Of a DNA stretch of 64,000 bases, positions 1 to 8,984 are shown in pieces. Both the position numbers and the translations under genes were made by a program. Positions within the stretch are counted from its first letter, which is position 1, and every line of letters begins with the position of its first letter. The stretch lies in assembly GCA_017792425.1 (NCBI GenBank), contig CP051233.1, positions 1,646,402 to 1,710,401 of the forward strand, in the 5' to 3' direction. Source of the DNA: Thalassovita sp. Its GTDB lineage: Bacteria; Pseudomonadota; Alphaproteobacteria; Rhodobacterales; Rhodobacteraceae. Under the pieces are notes generated by a model that was not told where the DNA came from, made no database searches, and saw nothing but the letters and a program-made list of their open reading frames with translations.

Positions 1-2892
1 ATGCTGGGCGAGGCGGCGCTGACCGCCCGTGACGCCGCCAAGTATCACGCCGCCTATCTGGCCGCGATCCGCCGTCTGGCCGCCGAATGCACGGCGGACG
101 ACATCCGCGACAACCCCGGCATCTCGATCAAGCTGTCGGCGCTGCATCCGCGCTACGAGGTGGGCAAATATGCCCGCGTGATGACGGAACTGACCGCCGC
201 GACCCTGGAACTGGCGTTGGCGGCGAAACAGGCGGGCATGGGGCTGAACATCGACGCGGAAGAGGCCGACCGGCTGGACCTGTCGCTGGACGTGATCGAA
301 TCCGTCCTGTCGGATGATCGTCTGGCCGGATGGGACGGGTTCGGCGTGGTGGTGCAGGCCTATGGCAAGCGCGCGCCCTTCGTGCTGGACTGGCTGCATG
401 GCTTGGCGCAGCGGCTGGACCGCAAGATCATGGTGCGGCTGGTGAAAGGCGCCTACTGGGACACCGAAATCAAGCGCGCGCAGGTGCAGGGGCTGGACAG
501 TTTCCCGGTCTACACGCGCAAGCAGGCGACCGATGTGGCCTATATCTGCTGCGCGGCCAAGCTGCTGGGGATGACCGACCGCATCTATCCGCAATTCGCC
601 ACCCACAACGCCCATACCGTCGCCGCGATCCTGGAAATGGCCGACGGGCAGCCCTATGAATTCCAGCGCCTGCACGGGATGGGCGAGGCGCTGCACGACA
701 TCGTCAAGCAGGACGCTGCCACCCGCTGCCGCATCTATGCGCCGGTGGGCGCGCATCGTGACCTGCTGGCCTATCTGGTGCGCCGCCTGCTGGAAAACGG
801 CGCGAACTCGTCCTTCGTGAACCAGATCGTGGACGAAGATGTGCCGCCGGAAACCGTGGTGGCCGATCCCTTTGCCGCGCTGGACGCGCTGGGCGATTCT
901 CCGGCCCCCGGCGTCGTGGCCCCCGCAGACCTGTTCGCGCCGGAACGCCCCAATTCCAAGGGCTGGGACATCCACGACATCCGCGACCTGGACGCCATAG
1001 AGGACGCCCGCACCCCCTTTGCCAACGTGTCGTGGACAGCCGCGCCGCTGACCGTGACCGCCGCCGAAAACGGCCCGATCCGCGAGGTGATCAACCCCGC
1101 GGTGCCCGGCGATGTCGTTGGCAGCATTTCCGAAGCGACCCCGGCCCATGCCGAACGGGCGCTGTCCGACGCGCAACCGTGGATGGCCCCCGCCGCAGAC
1201 CGCGCCGCCGCCCTGAACCGCGCCGCCGACCTGTACGAGGCAAACTTCGGCGAGATTTTCGCCCTTCTGGCGCGCGAAGCGGGTAAAACCCCGCTGGACG
1301 CCATCGCCGAACTGCGCGAAGCGGTGGATTTCCTGCGGTACTACGCGGCGCAATCGGCCAGCCTGACCGCCCCGGCACGTGGCGTTTTCAGCTGCATTTC
1401 GCCCTGGAACTTCCCGCTGGCGATTTTCACCGGCCAGATTGCCGCCGCGCTGGCCGCCGGGAACGCCGTGCTGGCCAAACCGGCAGAGGCGACCAGCCTG
1501 ATCGCCCACCGCGCCACCCAAATGCTGCATGACGCGGGCGTGCCGGTGACCGCGCTGCAATTGCTGCCGGGGCAGGGCAGCGCGCTTGGCCCCGTGCTGG
1601 CCGGGCGTCCGCAGGTGGACGGCGTGTGCTTTACCGGGTCCACCGCCACCGCGCAGCGTATCCAGCGCGCGATGGCCGAACAGACTCCGGCCGAGGCCGC
1701 GCTGATCGCTGAAACCGGCGGCCTGAACGCAATGATCGTGGACAGCACCGCGCTGCCCGAACAGGCGGTGCGCGATATCATCGCTTCGGCCTTCCAGTCG
1801 GCGGGGCAACGCTGTTCCGCCCTGCGCTGCCTCTATGTCCAAGAGGACATCGCCGATAACCTGCTGGAAATGCTGTTCGGTGCGATGGATGAACTCAGCC
1901 TTGGCGACCCGTGGGACCATGACACCGATGTCGGCCCGGTGATTGACGCCCGTGCGCAGGCTGATTTCGCCGCCTATATCGCCGCCGCCGCTGACCGGGG
2001 CGCGCTGCTGAAACAACTGGACAACCCGACAGAGGGCCATTTCATCGGTCCCGCCGTGATCCGCGTGGATGGTATCCAGGACATGGAGCGCGAAATCTTC
2101 GGCCCGGTCCTGCACGTCGTCACCTTCAAGGCGGACCAGATCGACGCGGTGGTCGACTCGGTCAACGCCACGGGCTTTGGCCTGACCTTCGGGCTGCATA
2201 CCCGTATCGACAGCCGGGTGGAACAGGTCTCCAGCCGCCTGAAGGTCGGCAACCTCTACGTCAATCGCAACCAGATCGGCGCGATCGTCGGCTCGCAGCC
2301 CTTCGGCGGCGAGGGCATGTCCGGCACCGGCCCCAAGGCGGGCGGTCCGGCCTACCTGCCGCGCTTCACCCGTGCGGACCGCATCAGCCATCCCGCCCAA
2401 CCCGGCAAGCCGGTGAAGGTCGCGCAGGTGCAGGCGGCGCTGGATGCGCTGACCGCCATCGCCCCCGAACGGCTGGACGTCGCGGACCTGCCCGGCCCGA
2501 CCGGCGAATCGAACCGCCTGACAACACTGGGGCGCGGCACGGTGCTGTGCCTTGGCCCCACCGCCGAGGACGCCATCCAGCAAACCCGGATCGCCCGCGA
2601 CAACGGTTGCCATGCGCTGGCCATCGCGCCGGGTGTTCCGCCTGCGCTGGGGCTGGACGGCACCCTGCCGCGCGGCGCGCTGGAACATCTGGACGGCATC
2701 GCGCTGGTGGCGCTGTGGTCCGATGACGCTGACACCGCAGCCACGCGCCGGGCACTGGCCGCCCGCGACGGGGCTCTGATCGGGCTGTCCTGCGGAACCG
2801 ACCTCGCGGCCCGCTGCCGGATAGAGCGCCACATCTGCGTCGACACCACCGCCGCGGGCGGCAACGCGCAGCTTCTGGCTGCAACCACCTGA
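1..2892 (+). CDS. putA: Bifunctional proline dehydrogenase / L-glutamate-gamma-semialdehyde dehydrogenase PutA (5'-truncated by window)
   Basis: Oxidises proline to P5C with FAD, then P5C to glutamate with NAD. The frame is open from base 1 and begins inside the PRODH domain, so the N-terminus (perhaps 100-200 residues) lies outside the window; the Met at base 1 is internal. PRODH signatures seen: LVKGAYWD, FATHNAHT, RLHGMGE, RIYAPVGAHRDLLAYLVRRL (about residues 145-265). The aldehyde dehydrogenase half follows from about residue 370, with SPWNFPLAIF, the general-base Glu571 in AETGG and the catalytic Cys605 in GQRCSALRC. A C-terminal tail of about 120 residues follows PFGGEGMSGTGPKAGG. There is no sign of an N-terminal DNA-binding domain because that end is missing. 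Assignment is secure. Confidence 0.95.
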   Translation: MLGEAALTARDAAKYHAAYLAAIRRLAAECTADDIRDNPGISIKLSALHPRYEVGKYARVMTELTAATLELALAAKQAGMGLNIDAEEADRLDLSLDVIESVLSDDRLAGWDGFGVVVQAYGKRAPFVLDWLHGLAQRLDRKIMVRLVKGAYWDTEIKRAQVQGLDSFPVYTRKQATDVAYICCAAKLLGMTDRIYPQFATHNAHTVAAILEMADGQPYEFQRLHGMGEALHDIVKQDAATRCRIYAPVGAHRDLLAYLVRRLLENGANSSFVNQIVDEDVPPETVVADPFAALDALGDSPAPGVVAPADLFAPERPNSKGWDIHDIRDLDAIEDARTPFANVSWTAAPLTVTAAENGPIREVINPAVPGDVVGSISEATPAHAERALSDAQPWMAPAADRAAALNRAADLYEANFGEIFALLAREAGKTPLDAIAELREAVDFLRYYAAQSASLTAPARGVFSCISPWNFPLAIFTGQIAAALAAGNAVLAKPAEATSLIAHRATQMLHDAGVPVTALQLLPGQGSALGPVLAGRPQVDGVCFTGSTATAQRIQRAMAEQTPAEAALIAETGGLNAMIVDSTALPEQAVRDIIASAFQSAGQRCSALRCLYVQEDIADNLLEMLFGAMDELSLGDPWDHDTDVGPVIDARAQADFAAYIAAAADRGALLKQLDNPTEGHFIGPAVIRVDGIQDMEREIFGPVLHVVTFKADQIDAVVDSVNATGFGLTFGLHTRIDSRVEQVSSRLKVGNLYVNRNQIGAIVGSQPFGGEGMSGTGPKAGGPAYLPRFTRADRISHPAQPGKPVKVAQVQAALDALTAIAPERLDVADLPGPTGESNRLTTLGRGTVLCLGPTAEDAIQQTRIARDNGCHALAIAPGVPPALGLDGTLPRGALEHLDGIALVALWSDDADTAATRRALAARDGALIGLSCGTDLAARCRIERHICVDTTAAGGNAQLLAATT

Positions 2893-2915
2893 TTCAGCGT
2901 CTGAAAAACGGGCAG

Positions 2916-2937
2916 GGCGCGCAAAAAGGTGCGCGCC
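2916..2937 (+). terminator. Hairpin downstream of putA, possible terminator
   Basis: GGCGCGC and GCGCGCC form a perfect 7-bp stem around an 8-nt A-rich loop, 24 nt after the putA stop. No T-run follows, so it may be a Rho-dependent or mRNA-stabilising 3' structure rather than a classic intrinsic terminator. Confidence 0.4.
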
Positions 2938-3053
2938 GCCGCCGCACATACCGTGGACCTACGGGGTTTCTACCCAGTTTCCGGTATGCGGAACGACCGT
3001 TTGCACACAGGACTTGGCAGGGCCGCACCACTGTACTAGCTTTCCCTCAGACA

Positions 3054-3072
3054 GCGGCGGATCAACCGCCGC
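3054..3072 (+). other. 5'-UTR hairpin ahead of dctP
   Basis: GCGGCGG and CCGCCGC form a perfect 7-bp stem with loop ATCAA, ending 5 nt before the GGGAGG ribosome-binding site of dctP. It could influence translation start or mRNA stability; function is inferred only from position. Confidence 0.35.
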
Positions 3073-3089
3073 GTTCTGGGAGGAAAAAC

Positions 3090-4100
3090 ATGAAGAACCT
3101 GATGACCCGGGCCGCCGTGGCGGCCCTCGCCTTCGGCTTTGCGACAGAGGCAATGGCGACAGAATGGAACGTCTCGGTCTGGGGCAAGCGCCGCGCCTTC
3201 ACCGAACATATCGAAAAACTGGCCGAACTGGTTTCCGCCAAGACCAACGGCGGGTTCACCCTGAACATCAGCTACGGCGGCCTGTCCAACGAAAAGGAAA
3301 ACCTGGACGGGATTTCCATCGGCGCCTTCGAAATGGCCCAGTTCTGCGCCGGCTACCACGCTGACAAGAACCCCACGATCACCGTGCTGGAACTGCCCTT
3401 TCTGGGCGTGAACACCCTGGCCGAGGAAGTGGCCGTCTCCAACGCTGTCTACAGCCACCCCGCCGCGATCAAGGATCTGGCGCGCTGGAACGCCAAGCTG
3501 CTGATGCCCTCGCCCATGCCGCAGTACAACCTTGTCGGCACCGGTGAACCGCGCGACACGCTGGACAAGATGAACGGCATGCGCGTGCGCGCCACCGGTG
3601 GCATCGGTCAGGCCTTCACCGCTGTCGGCGCGGTGCCCACCTCGGTGACCGCGACCGAAGCGTATAACGCGATGGAAGGCGGCGTTGTCGATTCGGTGGC
3701 CTTTGCCCAGCACGCGCATTTCGCCTATCGCACCATCGACCAGGCCACCTGGTGGACCGCGAACCTGAACCCCGGCACCGTGAACTGCCCGGTGGTGGTG
3801 AATACCGATGCCTACGATGCGCTGTCCGATGACGAACGCGCCGCGCTGGACGGCTCTATCGCCGAGGCGCTGGATCACTACATCGCCAACTACGGCCAGA
3901 CCCTGAAAAAATGGGATGACGTTCTGGCCGAAAAGAACGTGACCAAGGTCATGATGGCCGATGGCGAAGTCGCCAAGTTCAAATCCATTGCCGCTGACCC
4001 GATCCGCGACGAATGGATCGCCAAGATGGATGCCCAGGGCATTCCGGGCGGGGAACTCTATGACACCGTGATGAACGCCCTGTCCGAGGCCCGCAAGTAA
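3090..4100 (+). CDS. dctP: TRAP transporter solute-binding protein, DctP family
   Basis: Periplasmic binding protein that captures an organic-acid-type substrate and delivers it to the DctQM permease. It has 336 residues, typical of the family. A signal peptide is visible at residues 1-23 (MKNLMTRAA...ATEAMA), followed by mature TEWNVSVWG. The segment GMRVRATGG near residue 170 carries the Arg that binds the substrate carboxylate in DctP proteins. The start is fixed by GGGAGG eight nt upstream. It is first in a dctPQM operon. The substrate cannot be read from sequence; the neighbouring putA does not prove an amino-acid substrate. Confidence 0.9.
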   Translation: MKNLMTRAAVAALAFGFATEAMATEWNVSVWGKRRAFTEHIEKLAELVSAKTNGGFTLNISYGGLSNEKENLDGISIGAFEMAQFCAGYHADKNPTITVLELPFLGVNTLAEEVAVSNAVYSHPAAIKDLARWNAKLLMPSPMPQYNLVGTGEPRDTLDKMNGMRVRATGGIGQAFTAVGAVPTSVTATEAYNAMEGGVVDSVAFAQHAHFAYRTIDQATWWTANLNPGTVNCPVVVNTDAYDALSDDERAALDGSIAEALDHYIANYGQTLKKWDDVLAEKNVTKVMMADGEVAKFKSIAADPIRDEWIAKMDAQGIPGGELYDTVMNALSEARK

Positions 4101-4185
4101 TCACGCGCCTTGACCGTCCGGCGGTTTCGGCCGCCGGGCGCCTTTGCCCGATCGGGCCAACAACAACATACGCAGGGGGAAACGC

Positions 4186-4830
4186 ATGGCGGGATCTGCG
4201 GCTGTGCTGGAGGATGGCTCGGGTCTGAGCCGCCTTGACCAGCGATTGCATGGAATAGAACGGGTTCTGGCACTGATCAGCGGGCTGGCGGTGTTTTCGC
4301 TGATGGTGCTGGCGGTGGTGTCCGTGGGCGGGCGCAACCTGTTCAACGCGCCCTTGCCGGGCTATGTGGACTGGATCGAACAGATCATGCCGCTGATTGC
4401 CTTCATGGGCATTGCCTATACCCAGCGCGACGGCGGCCATATCCGCATGGACATCCTGGTGGGCCGCCTGAACGGCCGCGCCCTGTGGCTGGCCGAACTG
4501 GCGACGGCGGTAATCACCCTGGCGCTGATGGCCCTGCTGGTCTGGGGCAGTTGGGAACATTTCCTGCGAAGCTTCGATTTCAACGCCCCGATGTGGAGCC
4601 GCGACAGCTCTATCGACATCGCCCTGCCGATCTGGCCCGCGAAACTGCTGGCTCCGATCGCCTTTGCGGTGCTCTGCCTGCGCATGGTGCTGCAAATCTG
4701 GGGCTACGCCCGCGCCTTTGTGCTGGGCCTGTCCGAACCCGTGGCCGTGCCGCTGGTCATGTCCGCCGCCGCGCAGGCCGCCGAAGAGGCGCAGCACGTC
4801 TCCAGCCTGAATGAAAAGGAATCCGACTGA
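4186..4830 (+). CDS. dctQ: TRAP transporter small permease, DctQ family
   Basis: Small membrane subunit (214 aa) joining the binding protein to the large permease. Four hydrophobic segments are visible, at roughly residues 30-52, 67-85, 105-125 and 148-172, matching the four-helix DctQ fold. I chose the ATG at 4186 because AGGGGGA sits just upstream; an in-frame TTG at 4144 would add 14 residues without a good ribosome-binding site. The stop overlaps the dctM start (TGATG), which implies translational coupling. Confidence 0.9.
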   Translation: MAGSAAVLEDGSGLSRLDQRLHGIERVLALISGLAVFSLMVLAVVSVGGRNLFNAPLPGYVDWIEQIMPLIAFMGIAYTQRDGGHIRMDILVGRLNGRALWLAELATAVITLALMALLVWGSWEHFLRSFDFNAPMWSRDSSIDIALPIWPAKLLAPIAFAVLCLRMVLQIWGYARAFVLGLSEPVAVPLVMSAAAQAAEEAQHVSSLNEKESD

Positions 4831-6230
4831 TGGAAACGATCGACATCGGGCTCTGGGTTTCGGGCTTCATGCTGCTGGCCGTGCTGCTGGGGATGCGCGT
4901 GGCCTTCGCCGCCGGTATGGCGGGGCTGATCGGGCTGGTCTGGATTTTCTGGAACAAGTTCGGCTACGACCCCTCGCGCTTTCTCAAGGCGGTGACCATC
5001 GCGGTGAAAACGGCGGGGCAGGTGCCGCATTCCAAGATCAGCAGCCAGGCGCTGTCGCTGATCCCCACCTTCATCCTGATCGGTTACCTGGCCTATTACG
5101 CCGGTCTGACCAAGGCTTTGTTCGAGGCCGCAAAGCGTTGGTTCGGCTGGCTGCCGGGCGGTCTGGCCGTGTCCACCGTCTTTGCCACCGCGGGTTTCGC
5201 CGCCGTGTCGGGCGCCTCGGTGGCCACCGCCGCCGTGTTTGCCCGCATCGCCATCCCGGAAATGCTGAAAATCGGCTATGACAAGCGGTTCGCCGCGGGG
5301 GTCGTCGCGGCAGGGGGAACGCTCGCCTCGCTGATCCCGCCCTCGGCGATCCTGGTGATCTACGCGATCATCGTGGAACAGGACGTGGGCAAACTGTTGC
5401 TGGCGGGCTTCATTCCCGGCGCGTTTTCCGCCGTGGTCTATGGCGGGCTGATCGTCGGGCTGGCGCTGGTGCTGCCGAAATTCGGCCCCCCCGTGCGGGG
5501 TTTCACGTGGAAACAGCGTTTTGCCGCGATCCCGCCCGCCTTCCCGATCTTCTTCGTCGTGCTGATCATCATCTTCTTCATCTACAACCCCTTCGGCGGC
5601 GACGCCTGGGGCACCCCGACCGAAGGTGGCGCGCTGGGGGCCTTCGTGGTGTTCCTCATGGCTGCGGCCAAGGGCATGCGCTGGCAGCAGTTCAAGGACG
5701 CCCTGCTGGAAACCGCGAAACTGTCGGCGATGATCTTCACCATCATCTGGGGCGTGCTGATCTACGTGCGCTTCCTCGGTTTTGCCGACCTGCCGCACGC
5801 GTTTTCCAACTGGATCACGTCGTTGCACCAGCCGCCGATGATGACGCTGATCCTGATCCTGCTGGCCTATGCGGTGCTGGGCATGTTCATGGATGCCATC
5901 GGGATGCTGCTGCTGACGCTGCCGGTGGTCTACCCGGCGGTGATGGCCCTGAACGGCGGGGAATTCGTGTCCGCCGCCGACAGCGCCTTCGGCATGTCCG
6001 GCCCGATGTGCGCGATCTGGTTCGGCATCCTCGTGGTGAAGATGGCCGAATTCTGCCTGATCACCCCGCCCATCGGGCTGAACTGCTTCGTCGTGGCCGG
6101 CGTGCGCCCGGACCTCAGCGTGCAGGACGTGTTCCGCGGCGTGACGCCGTTCTTCGTGGCCGATGCCGTGACGATCGGTCTGCTGATCGCCTTCCCATCC
6201 ATCGTGCTGTGGCTGCCCTCATTGGCCTGA
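4830..6230 (+). CDS. dctM: TRAP transporter large permease, DctM family
   Basis: Catalytic 12-TM-type permease that uses the sodium or proton gradient for uptake. Its 466 residues and nearly continuous hydrophobic segments are typical. Family features include GASVATAAVFARIAIPEM near residue 130, the GTLASLIPPSAILVIYAII stretch near residue 170, and MFMDAIGMLLLTLPVVYP near residue 355. It starts on the last base of the dctQ stop and is the last gene of the operon, followed 12 nt later by a strong terminator. Confidence 0.93.
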   Translation: METIDIGLWVSGFMLLAVLLGMRVAFAAGMAGLIGLVWIFWNKFGYDPSRFLKAVTIAVKTAGQVPHSKISSQALSLIPTFILIGYLAYYAGLTKALFEAAKRWFGWLPGGLAVSTVFATAGFAAVSGASVATAAVFARIAIPEMLKIGYDKRFAAGVVAAGGTLASLIPPSAILVIYAIIVEQDVGKLLLAGFIPGAFSAVVYGGLIVGLALVLPKFGPPVRGFTWKQRFAAIPPAFPIFFVVLIIIFFIYNPFGGDAWGTPTEGGALGAFVVFLMAAAKGMRWQQFKDALLETAKLSAMIFTIIWGVLIYVRFLGFADLPHAFSNWITSLHQPPMMTLILILLAYAVLGMFMDAIGMLLLTLPVVYPAVMALNGGEFVSAADSAFGMSGPMCAIWFGILVVKMAEFCLITPPIGLNCFVVAGVRPDLSVQDVFRGVTPFFVADAVTIGLLIAFPSIVLWLPSLA

Positions 6231-6241
6231 GCCTGAAATGC

Positions 6242-6267
6242 GAAACGCCCCCGCAAGGGGGCGTTTC
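6242..6267 (+). terminator. Intrinsic hairpin terminator between convergent dctM and the DUF1513 gene
   Basis: GAAACGCCCCC and GGGGGCGTTTC form a perfect 11-bp stem with a GCAA tetraloop. The symmetric stem between two converging genes can serve both strands: on the plus strand it ends in GTTTCAGTTG, on the minus strand in GTTTCGCAT. Confidence 0.8.
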
Positions 6268-6287
6268 AGTTGCTGGCCAAAGTGGCT

Positions 6288-7367
6288 TCAGACCACCACC
6301 AGATGATTGTCCCACGCGACCGCGTCCGCCCGCATCACCTCGGCCCCGTTGGCGTCGATCCGCAGGATGCGCCCGGTCCCGGCGGTGGCGATGACACCGC
6401 CCCGCACCTGTGCCAGCCCGCAGACATCCGGTTCCGCCACGTGATCCACAAAGACGGCGGTTTCCGCGTCAAAGACCTGCACCATGCCGCCGCGCGGGCT
6501 GGAAATCGCAACGCGCGCACCACCCCCGGCAAAGGCGATGGACCCGGCATAGCCTTCCATCCGCGCGTGCAGATCGTCCGGGGCCGACCCCAGCACCGGC
6601 GCATTGCCGCTGCCTGGCCGGTAAAGCCCCACCAGCGGCGGGTGGTCCGTCGGGTTGCCCTGCCACTGCATCGCGAATCCCACCAGACCGTCCGCGCGCA
6701 CTGCCAAATGGCGGATCGAGTTCAGCCGCAGGTCCAGATCCAGTTCCGTCACCTCGTGCAGCGTGCCGTCCAGCCCCACCAGCGCCAGGTTCGCCCGCAT
6801 CGTCGGCATGTTCAGCGACGACCGCCCGCTTTCGGGATGGGTTTCAATGCCGCCGTTGGCGACCACGAACAGGTCCGTCCCCGGCAGGCGCAGCATGTCA
6901 TGCGGTCCCACCCCGCCGGACCTGAATTCACCCGTGCGCCGATACCCATCCGCCCGGTCCCAGACCGAAACGACCCCGCGCCCGGCGGCATAGTCGTTTT
7001 CCGGCGTCAGCAGCCAGCGCCCGTCCTGCGAAAATACCCCGTGACCATAGAAATGCCGCCCTTCGGGGCTGGCCAGTTCAGCCTTCACCGCGCCCGATCC
7101 GCAGTCGATCACCTGCGCGAAAGTGCCGGGACGGCGGGCAAAGGCCACCACCTCTGCCTTTTCGGGATGGGCGGCGGCGGCATGGCCGCGTCCGGGCATG
7201 TCCACGCCGAACAGGGGCGCCCCGCCCGCGTCCAGCCCGAACAGCCGATAGGCGTCGCCGACCTTGGCCGCCGACAGAAAGCGCGGACCGCCCACGTCTG
7301 CCCAGCTTGCGCCTGATGCCAAACCGCTGGCCAGCAGCCCGGCCAGAAAACCCCGTCTCGTCGTCAT
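6288..7367 (-). CDS. DUF1513 family protein, Tat-exported, imelysin-operon type
   Basis: 359 aa. The N-terminus MTTRRGFLAGLLASG is a twin-arginine signal followed by a hydrophobic stretch and an Ala-rich cleavage region near ASGASWA, so a folded periplasmic protein is expected. The rest has repeated beta-propeller-like blades (SQDGRWLLTPENDY, VGPHDMLRLPGTDLFVVANGG). DUF1513 proteins are known mainly from operons with imelysin-family iron proteins; their biochemical role is unsettled. The start lies 3 nt after the imelysin stop, so the two are co-transcribed. It is the last gene before the terminator. Confidence 0.85.
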   Translation of the reverse strand: MTTRRGFLAGLLASGLASGASWADVGGPRFLSAAKVGDAYRLFGLDAGGAPLFGVDMPGRGHAAAAHPEKAEVVAFARRPGTFAQVIDCGSGAVKAELASPEGRHFYGHGVFSQDGRWLLTPENDYAAGRGVVSVWDRADGYRRTGEFRSGGVGPHDMLRLPGTDLFVVANGGIETHPESGRSSLNMPTMRANLALVGLDGTLHEVTELDLDLRLNSIRHLAVRADGLVGFAMQWQGNPTDHPPLVGLYRPGSGNAPVLGSAPDDLHARMEGYAGSIAFAGGGARVAISSPRGGMVQVFDAETAVFVDHVAEPDVCGLAQVRGGVIATAGTGRILRIDANGAEVMRADAVAWDNHLVVV

Positions 7368-7370
7368 TCC

Positions 7371-8390
7371 TCAGTCCCCGTCCAGCGCGTTGAAGCCCGC
7401 GGCCACGCCCAGCTTGTTGCCGATATTGGCAAGTTGTTGTTCCTTGATCAGATCCAGCGTCTGTTTCAGCACTTCGATCTTGAACCGCTGTCCGGGGTCC
7501 GACACCCCGTCGAACACCGGGTCATCCGCCAGTGCCTCTGCCTGTGCAATCGCGGTGTCGAAAGCGGCGGTCACATCCGCCACCAGCGCCGCGTCGCCTT
7601 CTGACAGGATCACCGCCAGCGATTTCAGCGCCCGGACGGACAGCGCCACGTTGCGCTGCGACCGGCCCGCCTGCCGCATTTCCGCCCGGTCCGGGCGCGG
7701 CTTGTCAAAACTGCCCAGCGGACGGCCCAGCCGCATATCCGCGGTGAACTGCACGCCCATGTAAAGCGCCTTGTACAACTCCTGCCGGACCTTCTCGGCG
7801 CTGGCATAAGGGCTAAAGGCGCTGCCCGGCGTCAGCAGCAGCGCGCCATAGGCCTCGGCCCACTCATGTGAAATCGCCCCGGCCATCGCGGCCACATCCG
7901 CCGCCAGCGCGCGGGTCAGCGCGCAGGCATAGACCGGGTCGGCGCGGTATTTCGGATCGAAAACCAGGTATTCCAGCGCATAGAACCCCCGTGCGGCCAC
8001 CGAAACGCTGTCCATCCCGCCGGGGCTGGTGATGATCGGATCCTGGGTGTCGAACAGCTTCTTCAGCGCCTTGGGCATGGTGCCCCGGCTATCCGGCCAA
8101 TAGGCCAGCGCGAATCCGCGGTTGTCGGTTTCCGTGGGGCCGAACCGCAGGTGGCTGACCGCCAGCCAGTCATCGAACGCTGCGTTCCACGCGCTGCGCA
8201 GCCCGTCCGACTCGGGTGCGCAATCTGCTTGTGCGGCGTCGGACAACCGGGCCGCCGATCCGGCCAAGGCGGCAAATCCCGGCAGGATATGCCCGCGCAG
8301 CACCGGCTCGGCCTCTGGCGGCGGCGTGGTTTCGGCCAGCAGCGGCAAAGGCAGGGACAGCAGGGCGGCGGTGATCAGGGGCTTCAGCAT
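7371..8390 (-). CDS. Imelysin family (peptidase M75-like) periplasmic iron-associated protein
   Basis: 339 aa with a clear signal peptide, MLKPLITAALLSLPLPLLAE. It contains family features such as LRGHILPGF and GFYALEYLVF (the GxxALE region). Imelysins (IrpA, ICMP, EfeO-M75-like) are iron-regulated periplasmic or outer-membrane proteins; proteolysis is not general in the family. I placed the start at 8390, where AGGAAA precedes the ATG and the signal peptide begins; the frame remains open a further 45 codons upstream without a signal-like sequence. Downstream of hemP and directly upstream of the DUF1513 gene, so an iron or haem acquisition role is likely. Confidence 0.88.
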   Translation of the reverse strand: MLKPLITAALLSLPLPLLAETTPPPEAEPVLRGHILPGFAALAGSAARLSDAAQADCAPESDGLRSAWNAAFDDWLAVSHLRFGPTETDNRGFALAYWPDSRGTMPKALKKLFDTQDPIITSPGGMDSVSVAARGFYALEYLVFDPKYRADPVYACALTRALAADVAAMAGAISHEWAEAYGALLLTPGSAFSPYASAEKVRQELYKALYMGVQFTADMRLGRPLGSFDKPRPDRAEMRQAGRSQRNVALSVRALKSLAVILSEGDAALVADVTAAFDTAIAQAEALADDPVFDGVSDPGQRFKIEVLKQTLDLIKEQQLANIGNKLGVAAGFNALDGD

Positions 8391-8521
8391 GGGGGTTTCC
8401 TGCGGTGCACGGCCTTTGCCGCGCCGGTTGAAGGGGGGGCAGGGCGACCAAGGCGCCCCATCCCGTGAACGTGCCCCAGACTTAGCCCATACCAGCGGGA
8501 GGAGCCACCACTGGCGTCGTG

Positions 8522-8692
8522 TCACTTGGTCAGGATCAGTTTACCGGCGCGTGTGATCCGCAGGCTGTACACCTGTTCCCCCAGCACGATGCGCGCCTGC
8601 ACGCCGCCGCGGGTCAGATCTTCGGCGCGGTGGACGGGCGGGGCGGATTGTACCTGCACGGCGCCCATGGGGTTCAGTCTCATGTTGCTCAT
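8522..8692 (-). CDS. hemP: Hemin uptake protein HemP
   Basis: A 56-residue protein ending in YSLRITRAGKLILTK, the hallmark C-terminus of HemP (Y-L-R-T-GKLILTK). HemP is a small protein linked to haem and iron uptake in proteobacteria, and in some species it acts as a regulator of the haem receptor gene. The ATG at 8692 has GGGAGG seven nt upstream. Its first bases overlap the stop of the 49-codon ORF (ATGA), so the two are probably translationally coupled. Imelysin follows after 131 nt. Confidence 0.88.
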   Translation of the reverse strand: MSNMRLNPMGAVQVQSAPPVHRAEDLTRGGVQARIVLGEQVYSLRITRAGKLILTK

Positions 8693-8838
8693 CGAATCGC
8701 CTCCCGGCTCTCGACCCGGTCCAGCAGCCATTCAAGACCCAGGCTGGCGGTCAGGCCCGCCTCGGTCAGCAGGGCGTGCAGGGTCAGGGTGTCGTTGTCC
8801 GGGGCAATCCCGGTCTGGTTGGTTTGCGCGTTTCTCAT
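8689..8838 (-). CDS. Hypothetical 49-aa protein coupled to hemP
   Basis: Small open frame ATG 8838 to TGA 8689, product beginning MRNAQTNQTG and ending LDRVESREAIR. The stop overlaps the hemP start in an ATGA arrangement, and the hemP ribosome-binding site lies inside this ORF. The middle is leucine-rich and predicted helical (LTLHALLTEAGL, LGLEWLLDRV), with no membrane segment. I do not recognise a family. The overlap and sensible composition support a real gene or a leader controlling hemP; the upstream ribosome-binding site (CCGGAA) is weak. Confidence 0.5.
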   Translation of the reverse strand: MRNAQTNQTGIAPDNDTLTLHALLTEAGLTASLGLEWLLDRVESREAIR

Positions 8839-8984
8839 TTCCGGTGTCCCGTGTGATCGGTTGCATCGGGCTGGCCGAGGGCGGCGGGCTGGATATGCGT
8901 CTTAACTGACAAAAACAGTCGGAATAGTCAAGCACGGTTTTCACCCGTCTGGCGCAAGGTCACCCGCTGCGCTAGAACGGCGAT

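Noticed and set aside
4704..5828. 374-codon minus-strand frame opposite dctQ/dctM
   Set aside because: Composition dominated by His, Arg, Gln and Gly, with no membrane or domain pattern; dctM on the other strand is clear.
8905..8935. Iron-responsive (IRO-like TGA-N9-TCA) box upstream of the hemP operon
   Set aside because: The nearest match reads TGA-N9-TCG, and the small ACTG-N7-CAGT repeat there does not match a known iron-box consensus.
8732..8944. 70-codon minus-strand frame upstream of hemP
   Set aside because: Overlaps the 49-codon ORF in another frame, has no ribosome-binding site and is Pro/Arg-rich; the ATGA-coupled ORF is the better candidate.
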